A DNA stretch of 64,000 nt from Paramecium sonneborni (taxonomy: Eukaryota > Ciliophora > Oligohymenophorea > Peniculida > Parameciidae): NCBI GenBank assembly GCA_905182985.1, contig CAJJDN010000111.1:211922-275921 (forward strand). Direction: 5' to 3'. Within the stretch, counting starts at the first letter, position 1. Each line of letters opens with the position of its first letter. The notes under the pieces are model-generated. The model was not told where the DNA came from. It saw nothing but the letters and a program-made list of their open reading frames with translations, and ran no database searches. This document shows, one piece after another, positions 1 to 12,975 of this stretch. Both the position numbers and the translations under genes were made by a program.

Positions 1-1898
1 CAAGGGTAAAATTCTTGGTTAAATGCTAAAAATATAACAGAAGCAGAATGGTCTACAAAATATATTCATGCTTTTTATTTTAGTACAATTACAACTTTAA
101 CAATTGGTTATGGTGATATAGTTCCTTAAACTGATATTGAAAGAATATATGTGATAATTATGGCAATGGTTATTTGTGGTCTTTTTGGTTATACTATATC
201 TAGTATTGGTAATATACTTAAATAATTAACTGAAAAAGAATAATAATTTAAATAATAGATGATACATATAAATAACTTTCTTAAAAAAAAAAATATTAAC
301 AAATAATTAATGTTATAAGTTAGAAAGTATTTTGAATATTTTCTTAAAATGGAACAAGAATATAATGAGTTTGGAGAAAAAATGATGAACAATTTAGATA
401 AAAAATTAAAAGAATAGGTTGCTATAGATATGTATTGTGATATGTTAAAGAAATCAAGACTTATTAAATAGACATTATCTTTAAAAAGTGTATAGAAATT
501 ATGTTCTTTTGTTCATGAAATTAAAGTTCCTCCTGAAGAAATTATAGCTTATTAAAATGAATAAGCTAATAAATTAATATTTCTTTAAAGTGGAGAGCTA
601 AGTCTAATTTGTATTCTTATATTTCTAAGTACTTAGGTGATCAAAAATTGAGAGAAACTATACTAACTAAAATAGAAAAAGGTAAATTCGTTGGAGAAAA
701 GGAGTTTATTACATAAGCAAGATATGAATATACAATTAGATCAGTTAAATTTTGTCAAATTGCTTTTATTAAGTAAAAATCATAATAAGTTATAGTTATG
801 AAGATTTCTTAAGAGTTATTAGAGAAGATTCACTTGAGGAAGAAAATTATTGTATGCTTAGAGATTAAATGTTATTTTCAGAAGAAAAATAAAATTATGG
901 AGAAGTATGCTACATTTGTAAATGGACACACCAATTTAAAAAGTTAAATTATATATATAATTAGATGTCCATTAGTTTTTGTCCATTTCAATTAAGATAG
1001 AATAAGAAAAAAATTTATGATATCAGAAGATATGAATAGATCTAAACATGAAAGAGTTTTAACTTAAAAACATTTTTAAAGAAATATAATTAGAGAACAT
1101 GCTTTAGCTTTGATTGTGAATGATAATATGATAGCAATAGATGATTTAACAGATCAATATTTAGATACACTTGGATTTAATATGGATGATGATGAAAATG
1201 ATAGACTTATTAAAACAATTAAAAGTTAAAAATCTAATAAATCTGTTAAAAGAGGTTTTACAGGTTTTGAATAATTTAGTAGTGATTCAGATAGTGAACA
1301 TGATTCAGAAGTTTAATTAAATAAAACTAAAACACCTAAATCATCTAGATATAATCATTTATAAAGTATAGAATAAAAGAAAGTCAAATTTTAAGAAATT
1401 TCTGAACCTGAACCTAAAATTCTTAGAGCATAAAATTCATTTAAAAGAAAAGCAGATAATAGACACAGAACTTTTTAGAGACTTACCTAAATTTCAAATA
1501 ATAGATTTACACATATTTCTCAAATTTCACAAGAATAAAATTAAATCACTTAATCTGTTACTGGTTAAAATTCTAGTGTACATAAAATTAGAAAAAATAA
1601 TTCTAATTCATATTCAAATATGGATTTAGAACTACCAATTATAACTTAATCAAAATTAGAAACTATTAATTAATTGGATGAAGTTCTTTCACATAAATTA
1701 AACGACAATCAAAATTAAAGAATTGATTTTGAATTAGATAGGTATTTTATAACTACATATTACTTTGTTAACTCTAATTTAGATAAGGTTTTAACAAAAC
1801 TTAAAAAACCAAAGAAAACTTAAAGATCAGATCATATCTAAAGTATCATTAGAAAATCTAAAATTAAACCAAGCCATTATAGTCCTGGATCATAGTGA
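1..1898 (+). CDS. Cyclic-nucleotide-type K+ channel, 3' part
   Basis: C-terminal two thirds or so of a voltage/cyclic-nucleotide-gated potassium channel; the N-terminus lies before the window. In frame from base 1, the pore loop carries the K+ selectivity filter TIGYGD (about 105-120), followed by the last membrane helix, a charged C-linker and a divergent cyclic-nucleotide-binding domain (about 510-790). Downstream comes CYICKWTH...KKCP, a zinc-knuckle-like CX2CX3HX4C, then a long polar tail rich in S, N and Q. Introns: 611-636, 773-795, 943-964 (26, 23, 22 nt); removing them restores one frame of 609 codons to TGA 1896-1898. A paralogue with the same architecture lies at 5109-8299. Whether cyclic nucleotides bind is not shown; the domain is weakly conserved. 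Confidence 0.9.
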
Positions 1899-3389
1899 AG
1901 AATTTTATTAATTTATTCTTATTTCTCAGCCAATAAAAAAAAGAATCAAATTAAAAATTCATTAAATCTCTCAAAATTAAATATTATAAAATAATTATAA
2001 ATTTATTCTAATCATTATTTTTTTTTCTTTTTAATGAAATAAATGTAATTTTATCCTTAAAAAATACAGGAAGACCTATCCAAAAAAGATAATTAGGATA
2101 AACTACTAATTATTCAATATTGATCATTCAATAGAAAATTTTGAATAAATCTCCTGTTTATAAATAAATAAAGATAAAAACTATAAAACTAATTGATGAA
2201 GATAATCAAAAAAGTTAAAATAGTGTGTAATAATTTGATAATTTTAAAAATTAATTAAATTAATTAATGAGTTAGAGATTTAAATAATTATAAGGTAAGA
2301 GAGGTATTACTCTATTTTATCATTATGATATAATTTATTTAGCATGATGATTGAAAATTACTTTGGGTTCCAAATATAATTACATTTTTATATCAATTGA
2401 AGTTTAATTAAATATGAAGTATATTTTAATAAAAATAAAAAAGGTATTTGGCCATGAATTTAGAATTTTTAATTTGTACTTAATATTTTGGATTTATTTG
2501 TTCATAATTATTTTTATTTCTCATATTAATAAGCGACTTGATTTAATACATATCATTGATTAATCTTTAATTTTATTGTCAATTTACCTGATTTTAATTA
2601 GTAAACTTAAAAGTAAATGGAAGAAATTTAGGAGTTATTTATAAATAAAATAATATGCTATAATTAATCATATATATAAAAAATAAAAACCACTTAGAAT
2701 TATTATTATTTCACTATTGAAAACATTACTTTTAAAAAAATATCGAAGTATTCGATTTAAAACTAATTTATCAGTTTTTAAATCTAAAAGATATTACTAT
2801 AAATATAGCTTAAAGAATTTAAAATTATTCAATAAAATTAAGTAAGCTTATTAATAAAGATATCATAAATATTTCAGAATTTTATGAAATATTAGTTTTA
2901 TTTACAGTTGCAATTGTTTATATCCTTTTAGTTTGAAATGATATTAATTTATCAAGCTCTATAGTTTTTTAGAGTGTTAGGACAACAAATTGTACATTAT
3001 TTTTGCTTTTCGTAAATTTTATTTATGGAACAACTATATTCTTAATATTTAGAAAAAGGATAATTAAGATAATTAATAAGATAATATTTTTGTTAATAGA
3101 AATCATCAAATGATATATGAAATAGTTAAAAAATAAAAAAAAATAAAGATGGTGTTAAACTATTGTGCATTATAACATAAAATATAAAATTGAAGTTAAA
3201 ATTTTTAAAAATTACTGAATCTTTAATATGTTTATCGAGAGGTTATGTTTAAAATTTTAAGAATCTAAATCTAAGATTGGTGGTTAGGTTAATAGATATA
3301 AAAAAATGTATAATAAATATTTTGAATGAAATTATTAGAAACATATAGTAGACTGGTTAGAATAAAATAAAAAAAAAAAAGTTATTTTT
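1899..3389. other. Unresolved stretch, possible decayed membrane-protein gene
   Basis: Between two good genes. On the + strand one frame from about 2067 to 2938 reads as a polar Q-rich section followed by hydrophobic segments and basic stretches, but it is broken by TGA codons near 2346-2351, 2888 and 2936. Another hydrophobic frame follows to about 3110. No intron removes these stops and no family motif is visible. It could be a pseudogene of a membrane protein or chance open frame in AT-rich DNA. The 3' UTR of the channel and the 3' end of the bZIP gene also lie here. Confidence 0.3.
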
Positions 3390-4635
3390 TCATATATAGA
3401 AGTCATTGATACTTTTTACTTAACACCAAATTTCTTAATATTTTTCTCTGATATCACCATCTGAATCAGCATAAGTTTCTTTTAATATAATTGATTTATC
3501 ATGGTTTTGATAAAATATATTGACATTATTTTTAGGAATAACTAAATGAATCCATTTTTCATCTTAATATTTGACCTATATTTTACTAAACTTATTGGAT
3601 AATATTACCCCTAAGTTTGGTTATCATATTTATAAACGGTTGGGCAATAAAATGAATCTACTTATGGTTTATGATAGTTTAGTGGGGCTAATGCCTAATC
3701 ATTAACTTATTTTGCCTTTTCTTTATTATAATTAATCATTTCATTGACAAAACTTTCTTTTGTATTTAAGATAGCCCGATATGTAGTATCATAAAATTTA
3801 TAATTATATTCTGAATTATATTCCATAAGATCTGTCATACCTTTAATTCTACCATTTTAAAGTTATTCTAAAATTCCATATTGTTGATCTGTGCTATTCA
3901 ATTATCTTATTAATGGTTTATCTTATTATATAAGTGGAGATGCACTAAAATTTTGAGAAGAGGCATCAAAGTTAATACTAAAACAAGCGAGAATAGTTAT
4001 AATAACAATAAATGAAAATCCTAATTTACTTAAACCTTTATTTTTAGAAACAGAAATAGGAGCTTCCTCTTCAAAAATAAATTATTTATTTCCACAATTT
4101 ATACACATTAAATTAGATTGCTGGGATTATAATATTTAATTAAGTTTTTATGCATCTTCTAATTGTTATTGTAAATAGCTAACTTAATCTGTTAATTCTT
4201 AGATGTAATTAGATTATTTATTGAAATCTCCTTCTAATTTTTAAAGATAAGCTTTCTTTCTATCTCTTGAATTTTATGCTGATATTCTATTTCTAATCAT
4301 TTATAAAGTTTTTTTGTCATTTGTTCCTCTTGCTGCTTTTTTTTCATCCTAATTTGTTTTATTAACATTTTGACTTTTTTTACCTTTTTTTATTTTTTTT
4401 TCAACTCCTATGATATATATAAAGTTATACCTTCACCTGAATGAGAAGATGATGAACCTGAAGATCCAGAAAGAAGACCAGGAACAATATTAGATGATTC
4501 TGTAGAACTTTCTTATTCTACTTACTATTGATAAAGTTTCTAGAATAAATTTGATTAGTCATTCTCTTCTTAATATTTCTATTACAACTCTACTATTAGT
4601 TATGAAAGTGGTTTTTCTTTGATTTATTTAAGCAT
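3390..4635 (-). CDS. Membrane-anchored bZIP transcription factor
   Basis: Predicted 399-residue bZIP factor. An acidic, serine-rich N-terminus (about residues 1-75) is followed by the basic region NRISAQNSRDRKK, matching the bZIP signature N-x3-x3-SR, and a leucine-zipper coiled coil. A CINCGN pair of cysteines and an acidic linker precede one hydrophobic segment, LGFSFIVIITILACFS. About 170 residues follow the membrane segment. This layout resembles ATF6/CREB3 or plant bZIP28 factors, which sit in the ER membrane and are released by proteolysis; that mode is inferred here. Introns: 4408-4430 and 3586-3608 (23 nt each). The gene is divergent from the channel at 5109. Start is the first ATG in frame. 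Confidence 0.9.
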
Positions 4636-5108
4636 ATTACAATAATATAATATTTATTAATCAGTAACAAAAAACAAAAAGACTCTATTACGTGGATGGT
4701 TAAATATTCACAAATATATAATATATAGATATTTAAATTATTATAAAATATAAATAGATAAAAAAAAGTTTGCCTTTAGCAAAAAAGTTTAATAAAATAA
4801 ATAATTCAAAAAAAAAAGTGAACCAAAATGAATTAGAAAATAGTTTGAAGAATAATGTACATTTGAATAGAATGATAAAGATTATTGTTATAAAGATGGA
4901 AAAATAAATAAAATTTTGATTATATAAAGAGAGAATATAAAATTGCAAGCTTATTTTTATCGAAATATTTAAGATAAAGAGAATGTAGAATAATTACTCT
5001 TTATATTAATAATTACAAATAATAAGTTTTGTAAAATTTGACTTTAATCTCTTCAGTCTTATTAGGAACTATAATTTTAAGATTTCTAAAATAATCATAC
5101 ATAAGAAA
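4636..5108. promoter_or_regulatory. Divergent intergenic region between bZIP and channel genes
   Basis: About 470 bases separate the bZIP ATG from the channel start and must hold both promoters. The sequence is AT-rich with poly-A runs; no defined promoter motif is recognised. The channel frame is open upstream to a TGA near 4920 and has an alternative ATG at 4983, so the channel may begin there and the spacer may be about 350 bases. Confidence 0.35.
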
Positions 5109-8100
5109 ATGAAGTAATAGATAATAGTTAAAGAATAGAAAGAATATGATGATAAAATTAAAGAAGAAAAGTTAAAAAATAAGAAAATAATGATATCGAC
5201 AAGAAAAAAAGAGATTTTAAATGAGTATATTATTTTATAAATGAATGGCACTGATATAATATTCTCAGCTTTAAGTTCATAGCCAGAGAATCTTCAAATT
5301 GAATTATAGGCAGAACAGCAAAACGAATATGAAAAAGAATACTTGGAAGCAGATTTGGTTTCAAGAATACGAACTAGAAATCCTAGTACCAACAATTTCA
5401 CAATAAAATCAACAATAAATATTGATACTCGCAGAAATTGTGAAGTAATTATTTAATCCTTATAAAGCCATTAATCAACTAAGATGATGATAACAAAAAA
5501 AATACATGTAAAAATGCAGGCACGAATCTAATGAAATATTTTTATCTGAAACGATTCATTTAACGTATTAGAAATAGTAGAACTAAGTTATCTAATGTCA
5601 ATGAAAATCATATCAAACTAATTAATGATAATTCAAGTGATAGGTATCATCAATATTATTTAGTTAAGTGATGATGTAAATTCTTAAATTAAACAATCAC
5701 CCTCATTTTTAAATTCGAAATGTTACTAAATTATTCAGAGAGAATACTCTATCATCTCATGAAAATTCACTTATCAGTTGGATCAAAGAAAAATCTTAAT
5801 AAAGCAGAAAACATCTTTATGAAATTCTATCTAAAATACCTTAAATACATCCTGAATCTCTTAAAAAAATTGTTTGGGATTATTGGACTATTCTTTTTAG
5901 GTTGCTTTTATTAATATTAATTCCATTAGAAATTGCATACAACCCTTAAATTTTATTTGACAAGTTAATAGGACTTACTGTTTCTATTATCATTATTTTA
6001 ATTATTGATAATATATTCAGATTAAATACCATATGCTACTTGAGTGGATAAGCAGTCTATGATAGATGGAAGATTATTTAAGTCAATTTAAATCTTTAAA
6101 CTGTTTCAGACTTAGCTTTAATATTTTTATTAATCTATTTTCTTTAAAATGAAGGAAATTAATTTTAATATTTAGTACTTTTAATATCACTTACACAACA
6201 CTATCAAATTAACTAAACGTTATAAAAAAGTGAAGAATCCTAATATTTCACAAAAAAATAAAAAGCATTCATTAATTTATTTAAGCTGCTTATCTATTTA
6301 ATATATGTTTTGCACTTATTTTCTTGTATATGGTTTTTTAATAGTTCATTAAACTAAGGAAATTCTTGGATTATTTTGAAAGAATTAGATCATTAACAAT
6401 GGCAATTTTAATATTTAGAAGCATTTTATTTTGCTATTGTTACTATGCTTACGATTGGATATGGTGATAATGTACCAAAAACATGGAATGAAAAAATTGT
6501 TGCTATTTTTTTTATATTAAGCGCTTGCTTATGGTTTTCATACAGTATAAATGCTATAGGCACTATTATTAAAGAAATCAATTAAAATTTTATGGAAAGA
6601 AGCAAAAAAATTAGAGTTATCAATAGATATATGCATTAAAGAAATATACCTTTTTCTTTGTAATACAAGATCAGAGAATATTTAACTTTTAGATGGAAAG
6701 AAGAAGCTGAAATTGATTTATAATAGGAAGAAACTTTATTGAATGAATTATCTGAAGAATTAAAATAAGAATTGAAAAAATAAGCTAATAATGTTTTTTT
6801 TAAACATTGTGATTTTTTATTTAAAAATTTCAGTTTAGAATTATAGAATTCTTTGTCTCCATTTATTAAAAGGAAAATAATCTAACCTTAGAATACATTC
6901 TCTATTTATACTTTAAGTGATTTTTATTAACCTCATTTGTGTTTTGTTGAATAAGGTTAATTGCAATATCAAAATATTTTAAATGTTTCTTTGAAAAGTG
7001 TTTAGAATCAAGGTTAGTTTTTAGAAGTATCAGAATTCATAGAAGAGAATGATAATGCATAAACTTTCAAAGCTATAGGATATGTAAGTTTACTTGTTTT
7101 AAGTAAGGTAATATTTTGTTATTTAAAAATTTTAGTAAGATTTCATGTCTATTATACGTTAATATCCAAAAGATTACTAAAAGTTTTGTAATTTAAGAGA
7201 TTAGTTTGTACTTCAAATAAATCGTAAACATTTAATATATGGATAATATTGTGCTGCTTGTAATACCAATAATCATGGATTAAAGGAATGCCCAAACTTA
7301 TCTTTAAGTATTGATAGAGAATTGATCATCAAAAGATATCAATATACTCAAGAATAATAGAGATAATACAGAAGGAGATCAAAAAAAAGAGGAAAAACAT
7401 CTTTTTCAACAAGATGTGATAGAGAAATCATAGAATAATTTTCTATTTATTTTTAAAATGAATAGCCTAAATTAGTTTAAAATTAATTATCAAAATAATT
7501 AACTTATGAGTAAGATTTTGATGATGCAAAGTCTGATATTAATGAATAATCTCCAATTAATAAAACATTTCATTTTAAAAGATAAGAATCAATATAATTA
7601 CCAAGATGTTCTTTGTAAAGTGGAGAAGCCATATCACTTTAGAAGTAAAATAATATAAATGACTCTATTGCATCAAGTGATAATAACTCAATTTTAAATT
7701 TGAAATTATCTACCAGATAATAATGTATGATAACTGCAAATAAATTTATGTCTGCAAAATTATCAAAATATAAAAAAATGTGCATTTAATAAAATCCTAA
7801 AATTGCATTAATTGATACTGATGAATCATTAAAGATTGATATATAAGATTGCATATATTAGAATATTGAATTATTGTACAATAAAATCTTCAATGAAGAA
7901 GCCATAATACCTTTTGATAAATCAATACAAGATTTATAAATTTTATATTTTTAATTAAAAGCATAGTAAGGCATAGAATAATTTGAAATTGTTAAAAACT
8001 TTAGTTCATATATGATTAGTCATAATATTGAAAATATTGTAATATAAACAGAATAGAAACATCATACTTTGCTTTTAAAACCTATTAATCAATTAATAAG

Positions 8101-8299
8101 ATTTATGTATTATCCATATGAGTTTATAATGAAATTTTAAAAGATTAAGACCTAAAGATTGAAATTATTAAATTTTTACAAAAAAAGATCATTTAAGAAT
8201 ATGAAATAGAAATAATAAAAAATAAATGATTTAGTAAGAAAATGGGAGACACCAAGGAAATCATATCGTTTTAGTGTGATAATTCCAAATGATGAATGA
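5109..8299 (+). CDS. Cyclic-nucleotide-type K+ channel with zinc knuckle
   Basis: Full-length paralogue of the channel at 1-1898, about 1039 residues. A long polar N-terminus leads to a family-typical block ending IPQIHPESLKKIVWDYW, the start of S1. Further membrane helices follow, then the pore with TIGYGDNVPKT near 6450. The helix at the S4 position shows few positive charges. C-linker and a divergent cyclic-nucleotide-binding domain follow; then DFMSIIRQYPKDYQKFC and CAACNTNNHGLKEC, an exact CX2CX4HX4C zinc knuckle. The tail is long, Q/S/N-rich and basic. Introns: 5445-5467, 5644-5663, 7108-7135 (23, 20, 28 nt). The ATG at 5109 was chosen; 4983 is an alternative. The exon after 5663 is the least certain part. 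Confidence 0.88.
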
Positions 8300-8369
8300 T
8301 AAAATAGATTGATTTATATATAAAAAAGTATTAATAATATAATAATAAATAATAATGTTGTAAGGGAGA

Positions 8370-11300
8370 ATGGATGATAATTAATGGATAAATGATGATC
8401 ACATGGATTAGGTATAAATATAAGATTAAATACAAAGCCTGAAGATGTTGGATTTGATAAGGAAGAGATAACAAGAGTTGATTTATTTGTAAATAAGCCA
8501 TTTGATATGCCTAATTTTCCAAAGAATGAATAAATAAAGTAGGCGGGAATATCTTCAAGAATGTTTGTGATTATTACAAGATAAAATAATATATATAGAT
8601 GGAGACCAGAGAAAGATGATTAATGCGTATAAATGGAATTGCCAGAAGTTCAATAAGGTGGATTAACAGGAAAATTACTTGGAGGTAAAAAGAATGAGAG
8701 AAAGGATATAATATTGGAGAGATTATTTTTATTTGGACCACATGCTTTAATAGTATCGGATAATGGAGAAAGTTTTTATATAAATGTAAGATCAGAGAAA
8801 ATTAGATCAATGGAATAATTAAAGGGTAAATAGATTAAATGTATTGGTTGGGATGATTAATGTGATGAAACTGATACTCATGAAATTCTATTAGCTACAA
8901 AAGATTCAAAAATATATATATATAGAATTGATTGTAGATAAGGAGATGTAAGAGAGGAAGAAGCAAAGTTAATGGTTACTATTCCTAATGAAAGATAAAT
9001 TAATTAAATTGAACAATTTACAGTAGTGTATGATAATAACAAATATGCCTGTGTAGTTGTATCAACCAATTTTAGTGTGTTTTTCTTTTATGGATTAAAT
9101 AGTCTTAGCATTCTATTTTCAAAATACAAAGATCCATAAAGTGTTGCAAGAGCAGAATCATAACCATTACGTTATCATACAAGTTTATTAGCTGTATCCT
9201 AAAAGAAAAATTCATTTCTTTTTACAAATGGGAAATCACTAAATTTATTCACTCTTCCTGAAAAAGATTTAAATGAATCAATATTACAATAAGCTAAATA
9301 ATTAAAAACTATGAATAATTATTCAGAAATGCCAGTATAGATCGGATTAACAGAATTTCATTATTTTATTCTTAGTTCAGATTCTTTGACTATTTTTAGT
9401 AAAATTACTCAATAAGAAGTCTAAAAATATGAACTTAGAGGTATGGGTAGAATAATGGGTATGCAATATGAAAAAGATGATAAAGTATTCTGGATATATT
9501 CTGAAAGAACATTTTGTAAAATAGAAACTGAAGATGAAGATAAAGAAGCATGGAAATTATTAATGGATTAAAAAATGTATATTGAAGCATATGATATATC
9601 TAAAAAGTATAATTCAGAATATACTTAATATATTGCTGGTTTATGTGGTGATCAATTATTTTCTTTGAAAAGATATAATGAAGCAGCTTCCTATTATCAA
9701 AAATCTTCAAAAAACTTTGAAGAAATATTCTTGAAATTTCTTAATTGTGATGATATGAAGGCTAGAATAGGTTTAGAATAATATCTTAAACATTTAATTA
9801 ATCATTTAAAAGGAGAAACTGAAAGAACATTAGTTTTGGGATGGCTATCAGAATTATTAATTTATAGATTAAATGAATAAGAAAAAATTATTCATGAAAC
9901 AAGAACATATGAAACAGATACATAGAGAGATAAAGATATTAAAGAAAAAAAATTATAATTAAATTAATTAAATGAAGATCTTGATAACTTTCTCAAAACA
10001 TATAAATTAGAGTTAGATTAAAATCTAGTTTATTAAATTATGGTTAGTCATGGCAGATTGTAAAATTGTGTAGAATATGCTAAGTTAAACAATAATTACG
10101 AAATGATTATTTAACATTATATTAATGAAGAAAATTATAAAGAGGCAATTAAAAATTTAAATAATGTAAAAGAAAAGAGTTCAATGGAAATCATCTAAAA
10201 ATATTCATTCATTCTTATGCGACATGAACCAGAATAAACATTAGATATCTTATAAAAGAACATTAAGAAATTTGATTAAACCAAAATTATTGGTGGACTT
10301 ATGAATATTCCTGTTGATAAAAGAGAGTTTGGTATTAGATTTTTAGAACATTCAATTAATAAATTGGATTGCGCTGATAAAAGTATACATAATATATTAA
10401 TATTTTTCTTAACTTAACCATTATAGAAAGATAAACTTAATTAATATTTATAAGAATAAGAAGCTTTATTAAAAAAGACTGAGAAAGTCAATTTTGACTT
10501 AGATTTTGCATTAAGATTATTTAAATAAGCAAGTTGTATAGATGCTCAAATCACTATATATGGAATGATGTCTCTATATACTGAATCTGTTACTTTAGCT
10601 TTAGATTATGGAATGATAGAAAAAGCAAAAGAATATGCTTAAAAACCTGAAGATGATGATGAGAAAAAGAAAAAATTATGGATGATGATTGCAGAAAGAT
10701 TATTATCTTAAAATTAAGATATTGATAAAGTGATTGAACTTACAAAAAATAGTCAACTAATTAAAATTGAAGATCTCCTTCCTCATTTTAATGAAAATAT
10801 TAAAATTGAATAATTTAAAGATGAAATCTGTAACTCTCTCAAAAAGTATAATGAAGAAATAGAAAAATTAAAAGATGAAATGAAAAAATTATCAGCTAAT
10901 TCAGATCAATTAAAGAATGAACTAAAAATGACAAAGAATAAGTTCTTAATAATTGATACATAATAAAAATGTGATCATTGTGCTAAATAACTATTTAATG
11001 ATACATTTTATATATTCCCATGTAACCATGGATTTCATAAAGTAAGAATAATTATTTAATATTATTTAGGATTGCATAGTTACAAAAATCAAATCCCTTC
11101 CTTAACATTAAGCAAATATTGCTAATATAGAGAAATATGATATGACAATGTAATCTATTTTAGTAAAATCTAATCCAAATTAAAATGTTAGTAAAAAATA
11201 ATAAGGTATATATTATTACTTTATTATTTTATTAGATGGTTAATCCTTCTTTTAAATAATGAATATTTTTGGAGGAGCAAAATAAGAATAAAGACCATAA

Positions 11301-11462
11301 TCCACATTAACTCCAGATGAAGAAAAACTATTAAGAGAAACAAAAGAAAAGTTCGATAAAATTGTTGCTAGTGAATGTATATTTTGTGGACCTAAAGTTG
11401 TTGATTCTATTCAATTTGGATTTGAATTAGATGGAAGAGAAAAAGACTCATGGAGTATATGA
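8370..11462 (+). CDS. VPS18: Vacuolar sorting protein VPS18 (HOPS/CORVET)
   Basis: Predicted 1002-residue subunit of the HOPS/CORVET tethering complexes, which dock late endosomes and vacuoles for fusion. The N-terminal half reads as a Pep3/Vps18 beta-propeller. The second half is an alpha-solenoid, ending in a short coiled coil (EEIEKLKDEMKKLS) and a C-terminal RING: CDHCAKQ...FPCNHGFHKDC, then ASECIFCG with the closing pair. Length and the tail ending in W-S-I fit the family. Introns: 8412-8437, 11042-11069 (inside the RING, just after CNHGFHK) and 11206-11235 (26, 28, 30 nt). The start ATG at 8370 is needed because a TGA precedes the next frame. It lies 70 bases after the channel stop. Confidence 0.93.
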
Positions 11463-11509
11463 ATAAATTATATAATAAGCAATATTAAAAATTAATGTTT
11501 ATTGTATAC

Positions 11510-12334
11510 TCAGAAATTTGGTAATCTACTTCCTCCATCTAATCTAATTACTTCTCCTGTTAAATACGAACATTAACAAATTCCAATTACAGATTCAGCA
11601 AATTCAGAAGGCTGACCAAATCTGTCTAAAGCAGCTGATTTCCTCAAAGGAGCTAACACTTTTTCAGATAAATTATGTCCCATAGGAGTTTAAAACACCT
11701 TTAAATAATTAAATAATATTTTACTCCTGGTGCCAATGTCATTACTCTTATTCCATACTTTCCTAAATCTCTTGCCATAGGTAATGTCATTCCTATTACA
11801 GCTCCTTTGCTTGCAGAATAAACTGTTTATCCTTTTTATCCTTCTATTCCTGCAAGACTGGCAATATTTATTATTACACCTCTTTCTTTAAATTCTCCTT
11901 ATGGTTCTTGCTTTATCATTTCTACAGCTGCATGTTTTGATACATTAAAAGTTCCGACAACATTGATTTTTAAAACTCTCATCATTTCATCAACAGGAAT
12001 AGTTCCTTTTGGTGTAACTAAATATCCAGCAGATATAACACCAGCTGAATTGACAACAATATGAATTGCACCAAATTCATTTACTGTGTATTTGATCAAT
12101 TAAATTACATTTTCTTCATTTGAAACATCAGTCTTAAAAAACTTTAAATTAGGAGTATTCTACTCTTATAAAATTTAATTCCCAGCTTCCTATAGAAATG
12201 ATAAAATAGATTACTTAATTGAAATCAGCAATCACAACTTTACATCCTTTTGCTAAAAAAGCTAAAACAGTAGCCAATCCTAAACCAGAAGCTCCCCCTG
12301 TAACTAAACAAACTGTATTCTGATCTAATTTCAT
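11510..12334 (-). CDS. Short-chain dehydrogenase, HSD17B10-like
   Basis: Predicted 257-residue short-chain dehydrogenase close in length and pattern to mitochondrial type-2 3-hydroxyacyl-CoA dehydrogenase (HSD10), which oxidises short branched acyl-CoAs and steroids and, in animals, is part of mitochondrial RNase P. Visible: NAD site TGGASGLG near the N-terminus, NSAG, the serine of the IASLAG block, the YxxxK pair in YSASKGA, and the HSD10-like C-terminus [15 protein letters not shown]. No clear mitochondrial presequence is seen. Introns: 12190-12214 and 11699-11724 (25, 26 nt). Convergent with VPS18, whose stop is 47 bases away. Substrate is inferred from family resemblance only. Confidence 0.9.
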
Positions 12335-12975
12335 TGATAATGACGTCTTATTTATTAATAATATTAATTATAAATCAAGTATTCTTAATCCTCTCTCTAT
12401 AGACATATATACCCCGTTAAACATTATAATGATTAATGCATCATTTCTTCTAATAATGAAATATTAAGCTTTTAGATCATTTCAAATATTGGTGTGTATA
12501 TAATCTTATTAATTGTTTTAATAAATTATTACTCTAGATGCTATGATGAAAACTTTAATTGAATATATATTTACTCAAATATCTAGATATAGAGAATAAC
12601 ATTATAATCACACTAATTTCTTTGTTATTTTTATTTTAGCTCAGTTGATAACATTTCTAATTTATAAACATTACATATATGAATTCAATTAGTTTTCTTA
12701 TTTCATCTTCTTATTTAAGGTCAATCTTAAAACTAATATGATAACAAGAGATCTATCTGTTACTAATACAATGACTTTAGGAGAGAATTACATATAATTT
12801 GATTAAAATTTAAATAGAATACTATGATTAATTAAACTAATTCTCTCGAGTCTATAAAATACCCAATAATTAAGTTCATGTAGTTTATTAAAATAAAAAT
12901 ATTATATTTATTTATTATGGCATTCTTTTAAATATTGTTTAATTGACTAAGTTTGATTATATTTCAATTAAATTA
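12335..12975. other. Intergenic region with one weak membrane ORF
   Basis: Divergent spacer between the dehydrogenase and the first histidine kinase. On the + strand 12543-12827 is an ATG-started frame of 94 residues with one hydrophobic segment (FFVIFILAQLITFLIY); no homologue is recognised. From 12824 a further ATG opens a 40-codon hydrophobic stretch resembling the N-termini of the sibling kinases, but in a different frame from the kinase ORF. It may be the true kinase N-terminus separated by a one-base indel, or chance. Confidence 0.3.
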
